A stretch of DNA of 64,000 nucleotides, taken from positions 4,665,803 through 4,729,802 of the forward strand of contig NC_081332.1 in the NCBI RefSeq assembly GCF_022539665.2, written 5' to 3'. The notes under the pieces are model-generated. The model saw only the letters and a list, made by a program, of their open reading frames with translations. It ran no database searches and was not told where the DNA came from. Source of the stretch: Daphnia carinata (Eukaryota; Arthropoda; Branchiopoda; Diplostraca; Daphniidae). Below, piece by piece: positions 1 to 13,900 of the stretch. Every line of letters begins with the position of its first letter. The first letter of the stretch is position 1. The position numbers and the translations under genes are program-made.

Positions 1-3000
1 ATCAGGAAAATGAGGAGTTTGCTGCTACTGCCACTTGTTAAATGTAAAATCCAATCTGCGAGTATTGTGTGACCGCATGAATATAAGAGATGAAAAGAAA
101 AATATATATACGCGTTTCGATTTGACCGAGCGTACGCGAGACGTGTGTATCCTTTTTCTACAGTATTTGATCGCCCGTCAGGGACTTCCCCCTTTCATTT
201 CCTTCGTTTCAGATTATGTTTCTCTCTTCTCGCAACGAGCCAAATCCAATCGATGAGCTGGATGACTGGCCACACTTGCACGTTTGAACGAACGCATAGA
301 AATGAGATAACCAAAAGAGAAATGGCTATTTCAAATCTATTGTAATAATAATAACAAAAAAACAAAACAAAAAAAAAATACTTTGTTTTACGTCGGCTTC
401 CTTTCTATTCATGTTTCGGTACTAGTTTAAAACGTCGGCTCCTTGCGACCTGTCCAGTTTCGGTGCGTCCGTGCGAGAGCCCCCAAAAGAGTCCCACACA
501 CATACGCAGGGGTTCCCAAAAGGCCACTTTAAGTGCTGGCCACACGCTCAATCGCCCGCGTGAACGACACCCGCCTTACCTGGTCCCGACAGTCGTACAC
601 ACACACACACACGAGAAAAGCAGACAAGTCAGACCGCCATCGAAGCCGCGACAAATAAAATTAAAAAAAAACCTCCCCGAAACAACGACACTGGAACAGA
701 AAAAAAAAACAACCCTCCATGTACGCGGAACTAAAAGAAACCCCTCAAAGAAAAATTCATCCCCATTTTTTTTAGAATAAAAATAGAAAAATCTAAGACG
801 TACGTTCAAGCACGCGTGAATTTTAAATAAAAATTTTCCCGATGAAAATCGACGTGTACCTGTACGTTCTTTCTATAAATTTCTCTTTCACGCCCGAAAC
901 GACTCGAAGGATTTATAGAAACGAAGAAGAAAAACCATCGACATTGACATTCCCCGACGAATTACAAGCTTGGCTGATCGTTTTGACTCTTCTTCCTCCC
1001 CTATTTCATGTTTTCTTTTTTGATTCCCTTTCCCCCCAGTTTTGTGTGTGTGTACGATGAACGTTTATCAAAAGAGCGCGGCGGATGAACACCACACAAA
1101 CAGCAAATCATGTCCACTCAAAAATGACATTTCAAAGAAAGCTCAGAAATCAATTCGAAAGTTCTCACGCAAAATCGAACGTCAATCGGATTTATTTAAA
1201 GAAAGAAAAAAAAAAAACTTGGATGATATCAACTTTGATGTAATTTGAATACATTTTATAGAATCCCCTCCTCCCACGTTCAAGTTTCGAGAGTTCTTCC
1301 CTCTTCATCATATACGCCCCCTAGAAAAAGCTAGACCTATCCCCCCACCCCGCCCGTTGATTCGCACGAACTGGTTTTTGATTAATTAGACCCTCGTGAA
1401 TCATAGAACATAGGTGCCCAACTTCAACTCTCTCCCCCCCCCCCTTATCTCTTCGAGTGTGTGACCCTTTTAAAATACAACGGACAAATTCAAAAGTACG
1501 TCAATATGATTTTCAAAGCAACTCCCGTTAATGAAAAATCGCTCTCACGTGTACCTCATCGGGTAGAAACGGCAAAGGTGCGCCGATTGGCAATCGACAC
1601 TCGATCATTTGAACTTTCATTTACCTACACAACAACAAGAAATCGCTAGAAGGGAAAACAACAAAAAGGAAACCGATAAAACAAAAAAAAAAAATCCCGT
1701 CTCTTCGATCACGAAACAAAACACGAAAATCTATGAATAAATGATCACGCATCTATACACAATCTGTAAGCATTTACAAGAGGGGCGTCAATTTCAAACG
1801 CAATTCACGTACAATCTGGAAAACAACAAGAAAAAAGAGGCGAAAGTGCGTTTGTCCAGATGACGGCCGGTGTTCCATCATTCGGCAATCGAACCTTTCG
1901 ACCAAACGACAAGAAACACACACACAAAAAAAAAAAATGGGTGTGAATAAGGTGTGCAAGAAAAAAAAAAGTAGCAAAACGGTTTAGCATTTTCATGAAC
2001 CATTTGAACTTATAGGGGGGGAAAAAATGAATGGATAATATGAATCCGCCTGCCTGGAACAAAAAGGTTCGGCATTTCGTGGCACGAGCCTCGACGCACG
2101 CATCGAAGAAAACATTAACATAACGTCCGAAAAGCAAAACAAAAAAATGAAGTCAACGCCAAAGAGAGGGCGTGTAAGAAATTCCCGCGGGATTTCATGT
2201 TTGATAATTCGAATTAATTAATAAACATTTAAAAATTAAAAAAAAAGAGGGAGACGATCGATTTCGCCCGAGGTTGTAATAACAAATAAACGAAAGGTAG
2301 TTGCACGCACACGAATCCAAAAGGCGAGAACCTCAAACACAACCGAATTCCCCCCCCCCCTCTTCCACCTATTCGTGCGTTCCATTTATACTGTTAGAGA
2401 GTAATTTATTATTTTTTTTTTTATTTATGGAACGGGACAAAACTTTTGGGCGAGTGGCGATGGTCGTAAATCATTTACCGGGTAGCAAAAAACGTTGCAC
2501 CGGGAACACGAAAAGTTTTGTGTGAACCCACACGATGAGTCTGAAAATTGAGGTTACACAGTCAACAAAATAATAAAAAATATTTTCAACCTCATTATCA
2601 TCATCAAAGTCGGTTGATTTTCACGTGTACGTATAGACCGGAGACAATCACGAAACAAAACCTCTGCGTGTTGTGTCCGCCCTTTTTCTTTGTGTCACGA
2701 AATCCAAAAAGAGAGAAACTCTTTTCAAACATCGCAATCATTTCGAGTTTTCTAACCCACCCTTAATCATCATTTTGTTTTTTTCGTTCAAATTCAAGCT
2801 GGGCTAAACAGCAACCAACACAGAAATCAAAGTTTGTCGGTATTAAAAAAAAACAATTGCAAAAGAGGCTGAATATCAAAGACGTAGAACAGAACTCTCC
2901 TCATACCACAACATTATTCAAATTCCAAGATGAAACCTATCCCCCCCCCTTCTGTCGATCTCCCCCCCCCCCCCCGTTATCCATCAATAAGTTGGCCATA

Positions 3001-4720
3001 TGGACAACATTGATGGTTTACGTTTGCATCCTTCTTTATCTTGTCGGATAGTTTAGATAGTTCATCAGATTCCATCATCGCGCCACAACATCGGACGCCG
3101 CCGCTATGTGTGGTTTTTTGAATATTCACCTCCCCCCTCCTTCATAGCCGAAGAATCGGCTGGAAGAAGAAAAAAAAAAAACAACAAAAAAAAAAACAAC
3201 TGTTGGGTAAGAGAATCAGAAGAGAAAAAGACGGATGGCTTTCGAATTGATCAGCGACCGCAAAAAAACAAAACATGGGGTCCCTTTCTATCCCTCACAA
3301 AAAAAATAAAATAAAATAAAACTCTTTTTTAAAATTTTGTTTAAAAAAAAAAAGAGAAACAGATAAACGAGTGAAGGGAATCGAAGAAGAAGCCCTACCG
3401 CATTCTTCCGTCATCCATCAGTCATGAAAAAAAAAAGAAACAACAACAAAATTTCGTTTTATCGGCAGTTGTGTGTGGATATTTCCTCGGAAAACTCCAC
3501 CCCACCTCACCCCCACCATCAGATAAACACCCAATAATCATCCGATCAAATGGGCGGTATTATTAGATAACGGATTTTTCAAAAAAAAATCGAGGAATTT
3601 CAACGCAAGACACGAAGTTTTCAACGGGTCACGACCACCTTCCCCCCCCCTCCAAAATGTGACGTCATCCATTGCTCACCACACCTTCCCTTTTTATTCC
3701 ATTTGTGGTACAGATACAAAAAATAGCCTCCCTCTCGAAACATGTGCGATTCATTAGGAGGACAATCCATTTTGAATATAGAATGCATGCTCTCATTTGT
3801 ACATCGCATTTGAGAATTTCAAAAACAAAAAAATGGCGGCAATTCAAACTCATTTGCATCAAAAGGAGGCATCCTATTTGGATGATTGATTGAGAGGGAT
3901 AGTACAGTGAATGAGAAAGCGTTAATAAGATTTCGAAAAATGACTAATTCGATCAGTTCCGTCGTTGTTTCACATGGTCGAACGAAGCCAGCAGTTTTGG
4001 AATGTAAAAAAAAAAAAAAAAAAATAGAATCGCAATCAAAGAAGTCGGTGGAGGGAAACGAAGCCTGAGGCTACGTGCTGCACCTGTACAGGTAACAGAC
4101 GGAGAACGAGAGAGTCATAATAAGCAAAGAGAAAAAAAAAACAATTTGATTGAATGGTGATGATGGGCAGGTACTTTCTCATCTCTTTTACTCCCTCCAT
4201 CCCATTTAATTTTTTTTTTCTCTATAAGGTCGACATCCGCCAAACAAAAACTTGGGTGACAGCGCACAACAACAATCACACACACACACAAAAAAAAGAG
4301 CCTAGCAAGTGGGCGGAAAGGTCATAAAAGACACGCAAAGTTCGAATGAGAGGTAAACCCTAAAATCGACTGGATTTTTTTTTTTTTTTTCAGTTGTCAA
4401 AGAGAACGACATTGGAACATAATAATTGCTTCCATGCTCTTCTTGCAGACGCACAACTTCCTGCTCTTTGTCAACATTTTTTCAATTTCTTTTAAAAGAG
4501 GGGGCCACATTTTGAAGTAACGCAAGTTTGACACAGAAAAACATTATCATCTCCTTATTGGGGAGGGCATAGAGCGCCTTATCTATACAACGGATGCTTT
4601 CATCATCATCGTCATAAAAAAAAATGGCTTTTGATGATGATGACAGTCGTCGTCGTCCCCCCCCCCTCCTACCTCCCGAAAAATAACGCAATCGAAAAAA
4701 TAAATTCATTTTGGACTTAC
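1..4720 (-). other. CUX/CASP intron 3 (partial)
   Basis: No coding exon is recognised. The stretch is rich in A, T and C homopolymers, including a run of 14 C at 2962-2975, and in short CA repeats. The open frames seen here are short, low-complexity and lack homology I can recognise. Confidence 0.7.
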
Positions 4721-5788
4721 CGGTGACGTCAGTTAATTTCTTGTATAATCCGAGGTAGGCAACTTCGGCAGCTTTGCTTCGTTGACTCAACTTGTCGATC
4801 TCAGATTGGAAGCTCTTCAGCAACGGAGCCACTTGACCTTTCGTCTCCTATTGAACAGAAATAAAATAAAAATGTAATTAAATTTAAAATCATCCATTCA
4901 CTTAATGTCCTTACTTTTATTTATATCTAAAAAAGGTAATAAAAAAAAAACAGGTGGTCACTCAATATCGTCATTGTGGTGAGATTGAATGGCTTCTCCG
5001 CTCTTCCCCCCTCTCTTTAAGACATTAACGACATCGATAACTGACACAAAGGATCGAATTTTTACTCTTGTCTGGCCTCCCTTTTTCATGATTAGACCAA
5101 CAAAATTCGGCCTTCCACGCAGATTGATTGTCACACACACACACACACACACACACAAGGACGCAAAAAGGGGCAACACACACACAAGGGCGTTCGAATA
5201 AGAAAACTTGTTGATGGATCAAGTGTTCATTTTCCCACAGCCAGGCGATTCAAATTTCCCACCCTTTTCTTTTGCATGTCGTCTATTTTTATGTGTGTTG
5301 AGTGATAATGTCAGACCTTGTGTACACACACATCGCAGCACTTGTACGCAAACATACATATATAATCCGATCGAGATAATTGGGTTTTATACACGTAAAA
5401 AAGGAGAGGAGAGCAACAAGAAAAAACAAAACAAAACCCCATTTTCTTGATTACATTCTACGTCCTCATCACGGGGCGCCACCACGCATCTCCTTTCTTT
5501 CTTCGTCTTTGATCTTCTTCGCGTTTGTTGCAATGCGACTCGTTACACAACGCGACGCTCTCCATCATTTTCTACCCAAAGTCCAGCACATCATCACGTA
5601 GGACTTTAATTCTTCATCTCTCTGTTCTTTTTTTTTTTTTTGTTTTTGTTTTAATATAATGAAACATCATTATATTGTGTCCTTATAGAAAGAAGAAAAA
5701 GAGAGATACAGCCGGACCACTCTAATGGGGAAATATGGGGAGGAACAAGAGGCTTTTTTTCGATTATGGAGACTTCAGTCACAGAGAA

Positions 5789-5824
<36 letters not shown>

Positions 5825-8800
5825 GTTGGGAAGCGACCCGAATAGTGTCAGGTTGGTTGTTTCCCATCGCACGAAAGACTGATTATATAGGACTATAAAT
5901 AAATACCGTCTACTGCGGATGAGTGAAAAGAGGGTCAAACTCCTATAATGCGCTACATAATGAGCATTACGATTGCTTTCATTTTTTTGTGTGTGTGTCT
6001 CTGGCATACGTCAAGTGTCCAACATCCAGAGGATGGCAAAAGAATCATTAGGTAATGACGCTCATCATTTACGAGACGACGACCATCTTCTATGCGTTTT
6101 TTTTTTATATATCAAGCTGAGATGAAAGAATAAATAAATGATCCTCCCATTATCATTTGATAGCCATTCAAAATGTCGTCGACCGACCTGGACATTAAAA
6201 TAAGAGATTCTATTGATCTTTCACAAAAATGGCTTCATGGGGGAGCCAAAAGAACTGGACACACTTAAAAAAAATAAATAAATGTTTGAGGGGGAGTTTT
6301 ATGCCGAAAACCAATAGAGGTCGTTTAGACATTAGATTTTAAACATTGAAAAAGTATTAATAGCGTGGGGCGGAAGAAAAATGACGCTCAAATGAGGTAC
6401 AACGTTCTCTTGATGTGCAACTCGGGAGAAAGGGGCTATCTCTCAAATGATGCAACCGAGGCACGATGAAATGGGACAAAAAAAATGGTTAAACGAGACG
6501 TGATTGTCACGACGTGGGTGGAGGAAACCTTGACGACAAAACGCCCCGCTTCATTTTTTTTTTTTTTTTTTTTCAGAAACGCAAAACGGCCCAGATATTC
6601 AAATCATTTTTTTTTGTTCATCCTATTTAGTTTCCGTGGCGGTTTTCCATCATCAAGACTATAAAGAGATAACGACGATTGAAAAAAAAAAATTAAAGAG
6701 GAAAGGATTCGTGACACGTTTAGCTGCGTGTCTATTTTGGCCGTCACGTTCTTATCGCTATTCGCCTTTCTCTCTTCTCTTATTGGCGGATCCCTATTTG
6801 ACAAGAGCCAGTTCGTCCCTCCTCCTTCCCGATTACAGACCGCCTCTCTTTTTCTTGCCTCACCCCCCTCCCCCCACTCCCGACTTATCAAGGCTTCCCG
6901 TTCGACGGCCAACGCGTTCAATCACGTCTCTTAGCAATCTCCCAAGAAAAAAAAAAAAACGTTACATTTCTCCATCATTAAATCCAACGAATTAAAAATA
7001 TATTTACATCGACGCATAGTTTGATTCTTTAAAGAAATTCCATCGAGAACAAAAAAAATCAGATTCAAATGGGTTTCGGCAACATTGGGCGATGAATAAA
7101 AACAAGAGATGCCCATGTTTCGTCTGCTCATTAAGTCTCCCAAAACAATGTCTTTTCAAGTGGAACATTCGATATGCCATTGTGCGTCATTTTACAACGA
7201 TGCCGATTTAAAAAGCAAAAACTTGGATGGGTGTGTGCCTTTCTCGTGCGTGTTTGTCGCCCGTGGGTCATTCCACACTTGAAACCTCTCCCGTCCCACG
7301 TATATATAACAGCCTCGACCCCCCTGTTCCGCTGAAGAAAAAAAAAGAAACGCAAAGTTCTTATACGGTCGTTTTGTTCGTGAAAAAGATGCTAACCACC
7401 GATAAATATGGGCCATCTTACGCACGCATTTAAACGATCCCACTAAACTATACACAAACATTACACTTGATCCTCGACGACAACGCACAAAAAAATGTGT
7501 CTCGCTATTATTAAACGGTATAAACTATCAAATAGCCGCGGCCGATATGCATGAGACACACAACAACAACAAAAAAAACAGGAGCCTGGATAATCGAGGA
7601 TCCCTTTTGTTGTTGTTACGTATATATATATATATATGCAGATGCACAAATTGGGCAAAACACACACACGAAAACTTCAGAAACGATGGCGCTAGTATAC
7701 AAGCGTGACAATGGGGACAACGGACAAGACGACCTCGTAAAATACAACACGAAATGGTGAGGGCCCCCCCCCTTTTTGTATGCGTAAAAAATAAATGAGA
7801 TCTCTCCAGCGGACAATAACATCACAAATAAATATATATCCTCCCCTCTCCCCTCAAAGGAAAAGGAAAAGCTCAAAAGTCCTTCCTCGTTTTGTGTTGT
7901 GAACGAGATTTGATCGGTGGGGGGTCTCAACAAAAAAAAAAAAAATAAAAAAAATAAGAAACGCTCACGAGTTATCGGGTTCCATACGTGCGCCTCTAAC
8001 CCAATGGCTGGACACTTTACATACGCCAAAAATAAATAAGACTTTGAAAAAAGAAAGATGTGCCGTTGAACGTCCGACTAGAGAGCGTCACGCACAATAG
8101 AAGCAAATCACAAGAGATGCAAAAGGGAGGGGCGGACAGCTTCCGTTGCTCCCGACAATCTAAATATCATATCCATGTATAGATCTATAAATAAAAACAA
8201 GACGCAAAGGGGGCGCGAGAGATGGACACGGCTAATCCGCATTCTTCTGCATTATTATTATGATAACTCGTGATATTCCTCCCTTCTTTTCTTTGCGGCT
8301 ACGATCATCTTCGAAATGCCAAAGCGGCAAACTCATTGTCAGTTGCGTATCCTTTTCGAGGACTTGTGTGTGTCGAGCGACGACACAACAATAACAAATT
8401 GCACATTTCACCGAATAAGGAATGAAAGAATGTGTTTTTTTTTTCTATTTATTTAAAGAAGAAAAAAAAAACATTTTTTTCGGTAGAGGGCGTCTTCTTT
8501 ATGACGACCCTTTTTTTTTTGTACTTGAGCTCAGAAGCTTCGTGTCATATTAGTCGCTAAAAAAGAATTCCTTTTTACAAGACAATAAGACAAACAAAAA
8601 AATGTTTTAACATTTTTGTGTGTCCTAATTTACCGCCAGTGATTGAGTTTTAAACAAAAAAAAATAAAGAGAATTTTTTTTTCCATCAAAAACTATATGG
8701 GAAAGAAAATGATCGTTAAAATGGCGGCGCTGGGATACGAACCGCGACGAGACAGAGAAGACTGGAACAAATCAAAGCGACCGATCTCATCCCATCAAAC

Positions 8801-10870
8801 AAAACAAAAAAAAGGGAAAAAAAAGCAGAGCAACAACAAGAAGAGAGAAAGAGAGAGAGAGAGAGAGAGATGTGTGTTGTTTTTGGCTTTTGTTTTGTGG
8901 TTCTCCCCTCCATTTGCTCCGGCAGAGAGACAGAGACAAAGAGACCTTTAAGGACGTGTACCAGCAAGACGTAACAGCAACACACACACAAAAAAAGAGC
9001 AACGAACAAGTTCGGAGAAGAGGGGGGGGGGGGGGGGCCATCAAATGGGCCGTGGAGAATGGCAAAATGGCAGCTTGGCGAGCCATGCCAGACGGCGGCA
9101 GAGGCGGTAGCTACAAATTACAATTATATCATGAGAAAAACATCAGTGGGGACGAAAGAAAAAGAAACTAAAGATATTAACGAAAATATGGGCTACAATA
9201 ATACACGTATATAAATAATAAAAAAAAAAAAAAGAGGAATAATAATAATAATAAAAATAAAAAAATGAGAAGATGAGATTTGGCGACTAAGAGAAGAATA
9301 ATGACGTTATAAACCTTTAGTTTCTTTTTCCTACAAGGTTGGAGAATATCACGATACGCAAAATCAATTATGATCGACATTGACGATCGAAATTATCCAG
9401 AAGTAAAAATTTCAAAAACGACGCGAAAGAAAAAAAAAGAGACAGGACAAAAGGAGAACATTCGGTTAATGTCCTCGTATTAAATGACGTCCAACTTGGC
9501 CCGGAGCAACATAAGAAAGTAATACCCTCCCACCGTTCAATCTCATTAAAAACATTTGTTTACGTTTTTAACACAAAAAGAGCCTAGCAGAGACACCTGT
9601 CGGCATTAAAATAACCAAATTTTTTTTTTTTTGTAAAGAAAAGAAACTCCCACGTTTTCAAACTGCTAGCGGATTGGTCGATTTGGCCTAGACGCAACGC
9701 GAAAATGCAATCATCTCTTAAAAACGGGTAATTTTACAAAGAACATGTCTCATTGAAATTGGATTGCCAACGTTGCCAATTTCATATAAAGAGCGACCTT
9801 TCCCGGTTCAAAGCCATTTCTCACCTCCCTGCCTGGCGGTGGGGGCCTGTTTTAATAATACGCGTAAGCCTCTAGTAACCTCTTGCCTCACTGGATCAGC
9901 AGTCATCATTTTCCTTTGCAACATATCATCTAATTAGGCAAATGGGCAAAGATGAAACTTGTCTTAGTTGCATCGCAATACGGGGCGCAAGTCAGTTGAT
10001 TATTCAAATAGAAACTTTACTCTTGGCATTTTTCTCCCCCTTCGAACTGTGTCTGCGCGCGATATAGGGACACGATTGTTCATCATCACAAAAGAAAGGA
10101 ACCCCATTTATTTGCTGCTCATCTCGAGTCTTCTTTTTTTTTTTTGAGCGGTGCAAAACCATTCCAACTGGCCCATCTTTTCTCGCAGCACCTTACGAAA
10201 AAAAAAAAAAAAGCCAAGACGACAAGGTTTGTTTCTAAACAAACATTAAAATGAATTATACTCCGGCCGGCACTACGTTAAAGACTCGAAAATGAGCGTG
10301 CTTGCACTAGTTTGCATCTTTTGCGCGCAATCTCGTCGAGTGCATTTTCCGTATGCCCCCCCCCCCCCGAAATAAAATAAATAGAAACAATTTAACAGAA
10401 GGCCAAGTAGTTGACGTGAATTATTTCCACTCATTGGAATCAAAGAACAAACCCCCTTTCCCCCAAAACCAACATGATATATTATTATACAACTAATTAT
10501 TATATTATTCAGCCGAGCTTGTGTGCTGTGCGTGTGTTGTTTGAAGAGCCAACTAATTAAGAGAGACGAAGCCAATCAGGAAATTGTAGTACAACATTCA
10601 GAACCCACCCCCCCCCGTGTGTGTGTGTGTGTTGCTCTCTCACAAACTGAAACTTCAGCAACGGCAGGAGGTTGGAAAATGGATTGATATTCTTCCACCC
10701 ACCAACCTCCCTCTTCAACTCCTTGCGTTCATGTCATAAAAAGAAAAAAGGAGAACCGGTCTACTAAAGGTTTCCTCTGGCCTCATGATTCGTTCCACTG
10801 GTAATCAACAAAAGTTTTCCCAACGTACTGCAGTGAAAAGCTGCAGATGTACGTGCGGGATATTGATGGA

Positions 10871-10903
<33 letters not shown>

Positions 10904-13900
10904 TAATGACCGTCTGTGTGTGTGACTTCATTTTCATTCCAAATGAAAAATAGTTTTTTTTTTTTTTTTTTTTTTAAATCTTACCTCAGTGGCTGTTTTT
11001 TTGAATTCGCGACTCTGCTCGATGAGTTGCTTGCGGGCCGCTTCACTTTCATCCTGGCGCCGTCCCACTTCTGCCGCTTCGACGTCCAGCTCCCGCTGAT
11101 ATGAAAATAAAAATAGAAAGTTTATTTTTCGTTACGAATTATAAGAAAATTTTCAATAGAAATAGTGTGACGATATAAACATCTCATCAAAAACAAAAAT
11201 GGAACAAGAACAAGAACAACAAAAGAAATAATCAAAAACTCGATTATCGATTAGATTTTGTTTTTCTTTTCTTTAGTTCAACCTCGAGGAGAAAAAAGAA
11301 AAGATTTGAGGTCGACTCTTATTTTTTCCTCACATGTCAACCGGACAACTATAGGAACCGCCTTCTTCTTTTACCCGACTCCTCCCCCTTATTCCTTCTG
11401 CGTCTCCGTCACGCATAGAGTGTGTGTGTCTATTCCATACACTCTATGCGTTGAAATACAACATGTTCGACCGACGGAAAGATTCAAATGATTGTTTTCG
11501 ATTTTCTCGTCAAACTTGTACGTTTCTGATTTGCGTTACAGCCAACGTTCTGTATCGCCTTTGGCCCTTCACCAGTCAAACTGGACCCCCCCTTTCAAAC
11601 AGACAAGTTTGACAGACAGAAAAAAAAAGGCAAGAAATCAAATTCTACGCGCTAGAGTAATTAAACGTAAATAACAATAATAAGCAGGTTAGGCAGAAGG
11701 GGAGAAGAAAAAAAACGAGATAGAAAGGTATCAATCCAATGATGGCGTGACGGGCCGTTAATATCTTTACATCTCCCCATTTAAGGAAAGAAAAATAAAT
11801 CAAATTGGAAAAAACGAAAATCATGGGTGGGGTTGGTTCACTGACCATCGTTCCATCAGCTAATCTATTGGCAGATCGAAGAAAATGAGGCTCAAAAAAC
11901 TCTTGTGAAACAAAAAGGGACTTCAAAAAAAACAAAAAAAAACAATGCGTGTCGATATGACGCGAGCGGGAAATTTGAAAAAAAAAAAAAAAAATGTTGG
12001 TGGGGCCGTCATCGAATGAGCGATCGATCGTTGCATTTTCGATGAGAGTTCGCTCTCCGTCTGCTGCTGGATTTTCTATGTCGACCGATTGAGGAAGAGA
12101 GAGAGGGGGGGCTGCGGGAAACCCATCGATCTTCACCATGTCACCGACTAATATCAGGTCTCATCTCCTGCTTATCACATGGTGTAATTGGATAGCTGTT
12201 GCCCTCATCCACCACAAATATGCCTCGCTTTTTTTTTTCTTCTTCAAATTCTTTTCTTTCTTTTTTTCGTTTAATTTTTTTCGATTGTTTCGACCCCCCT
12301 TCAGCCTTCGCACACACTCTGCTTCTATTCCATTTCGTTTTGTATCATCGTCTAGCGATTTCTCTCTTCCTATCTATCTTTCTATCCATCTATCTAATCT
12401 GTCTTATCCAAGCCAACGTCATTGATCATCACACACACAAGTTTTTATATTCGACTTATTTTCGTGCTCGGCCAATAAAAACGATTACACACGCAAAACG
12501 AACTTTGTCGCCCTTTTTTAAAATAAAAAGGTCACACGTATACGTAGCAATGGAAAAAAAAAAAAAGAGGACCTGACCAACGTTCGAATACTTTGCGCAA
12601 GTGTTCAATTATTTGATCAAAAAGAATTCGACCCCCCCCCCCAACCTCTCGGGATATTTATTCCACTTCGGGAGTCTTTCCGATTCTTTTTATTTCTTGC
12701 GCAACATTTTTTTCCCCCTTCTTTCTTTCTTCTTTTCTATAATGCATGGCCGTCCATTCGCTTCTGTTTATTTATTTATTTTTTTTTATCCTTTCTGTAA
12801 TGCAAGGCTTCGTTCGATGCGCACTGGGCCGTCCGCTGGTGCGTGCAAAAGAGACTGCCGGATAAAAAAGATAAAATAAAAAGGGGCGATGGAGAAAAAG
12901 GAATGAGATCGGACGTAATTCACTACCAATCAGCACAGGGAAAACAAAAATAAAAGTTAAAACATCCTCCCCCCTTAAGCCGATGCGAGAGTACTTTCTC
13001 TAATTCTATCAGCACATCTAAAATGCCAACACGCAAAGCTAAATTTCAGTTACGAAGAAAATCTCATCCCAATTTTTTTTTTTTTTTTTCGTTTTTTTTT
13101 TTTTTTTGAAATTACAGCTAAACAAGAAATTCATTAACTTGGACTAGTTAAATAAGAATGCTTGTCATAGATTGATGATTTTCTATGGGAACGCAAATTC
13201 AATTAACATTTCGAATTTCATTAACAAGAAAGCAAAATCCTTTCCACCGGAAGTGACAAATCACGAAACAAAAACCGTCAAACGAACAAAACGCTGGCAA
13301 AAAATAAAATAAAAACAATGAATTCTTTGTAGCCAAATGTGTCCACAATGAGAACAACAAGGTCTTTCCACCCAACGGTCTACTGAATAAACAATTACAC
13401 CAGCATCAAAAGTCCCTATTTTTTCATCAATTAAAAGGGCGTGGGAGCTGTTAACTATCTTTAACTCCGCGCCATTGACAACTGTCGACAATTATGCAAC
13501 GCGAAAGACAGTAGCTTTTTCTTCAGCACCTTCCAAATAAAAAAAAAAAGTCCCCCTCCACTTTTACTGTTACGCATTAACAGTTTCATTCCAACGGCAG
13601 GTTGTCTACCTTTTTTTTTTATAATTATCAATGAGAAAATGTGTAGTCTCATTCCTTTAAGAAAAGAAAATTTGAATTCATTGAAAAAAAAAGCAGGTAC
13701 TGTACTGGTAAATACGTAATACATTCAAAAGTAGGAAGCGTTTTAATTCATCATAATGTATGCATCTTCGTTCCGCCTTCGAACCATCACGTATTTTATT
13801 ATACATCTATCTGCCTTTTTTTTTTCTTCCAAGACCCAATGTTGAGAGAGAAATCACACCCGACAACTCTGGCCATCAAACACGGGCACAGGATTCACGC

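Larger units (their letters stand above)
4848..10984 (-). other. CUX/CASP intron 2
   Basis: Large intron without a recognisable exon on either strand. It holds a (CA)13 repeat at 5132-5157, a (AG)14 repeat at 5793-5820, a run of 16 G at 9022-9037, and T tracts of 29 (10873-10901) and 22 (10954-10975) next to the upstream exon. Confidence 0.7.

Noticed and set aside
8715-8760. tRNA-like B box on the minus strand (GGTTCGTATCC)
   Set aside because: The flanking bases do not form a T stem and no A box or acceptor stem is present.
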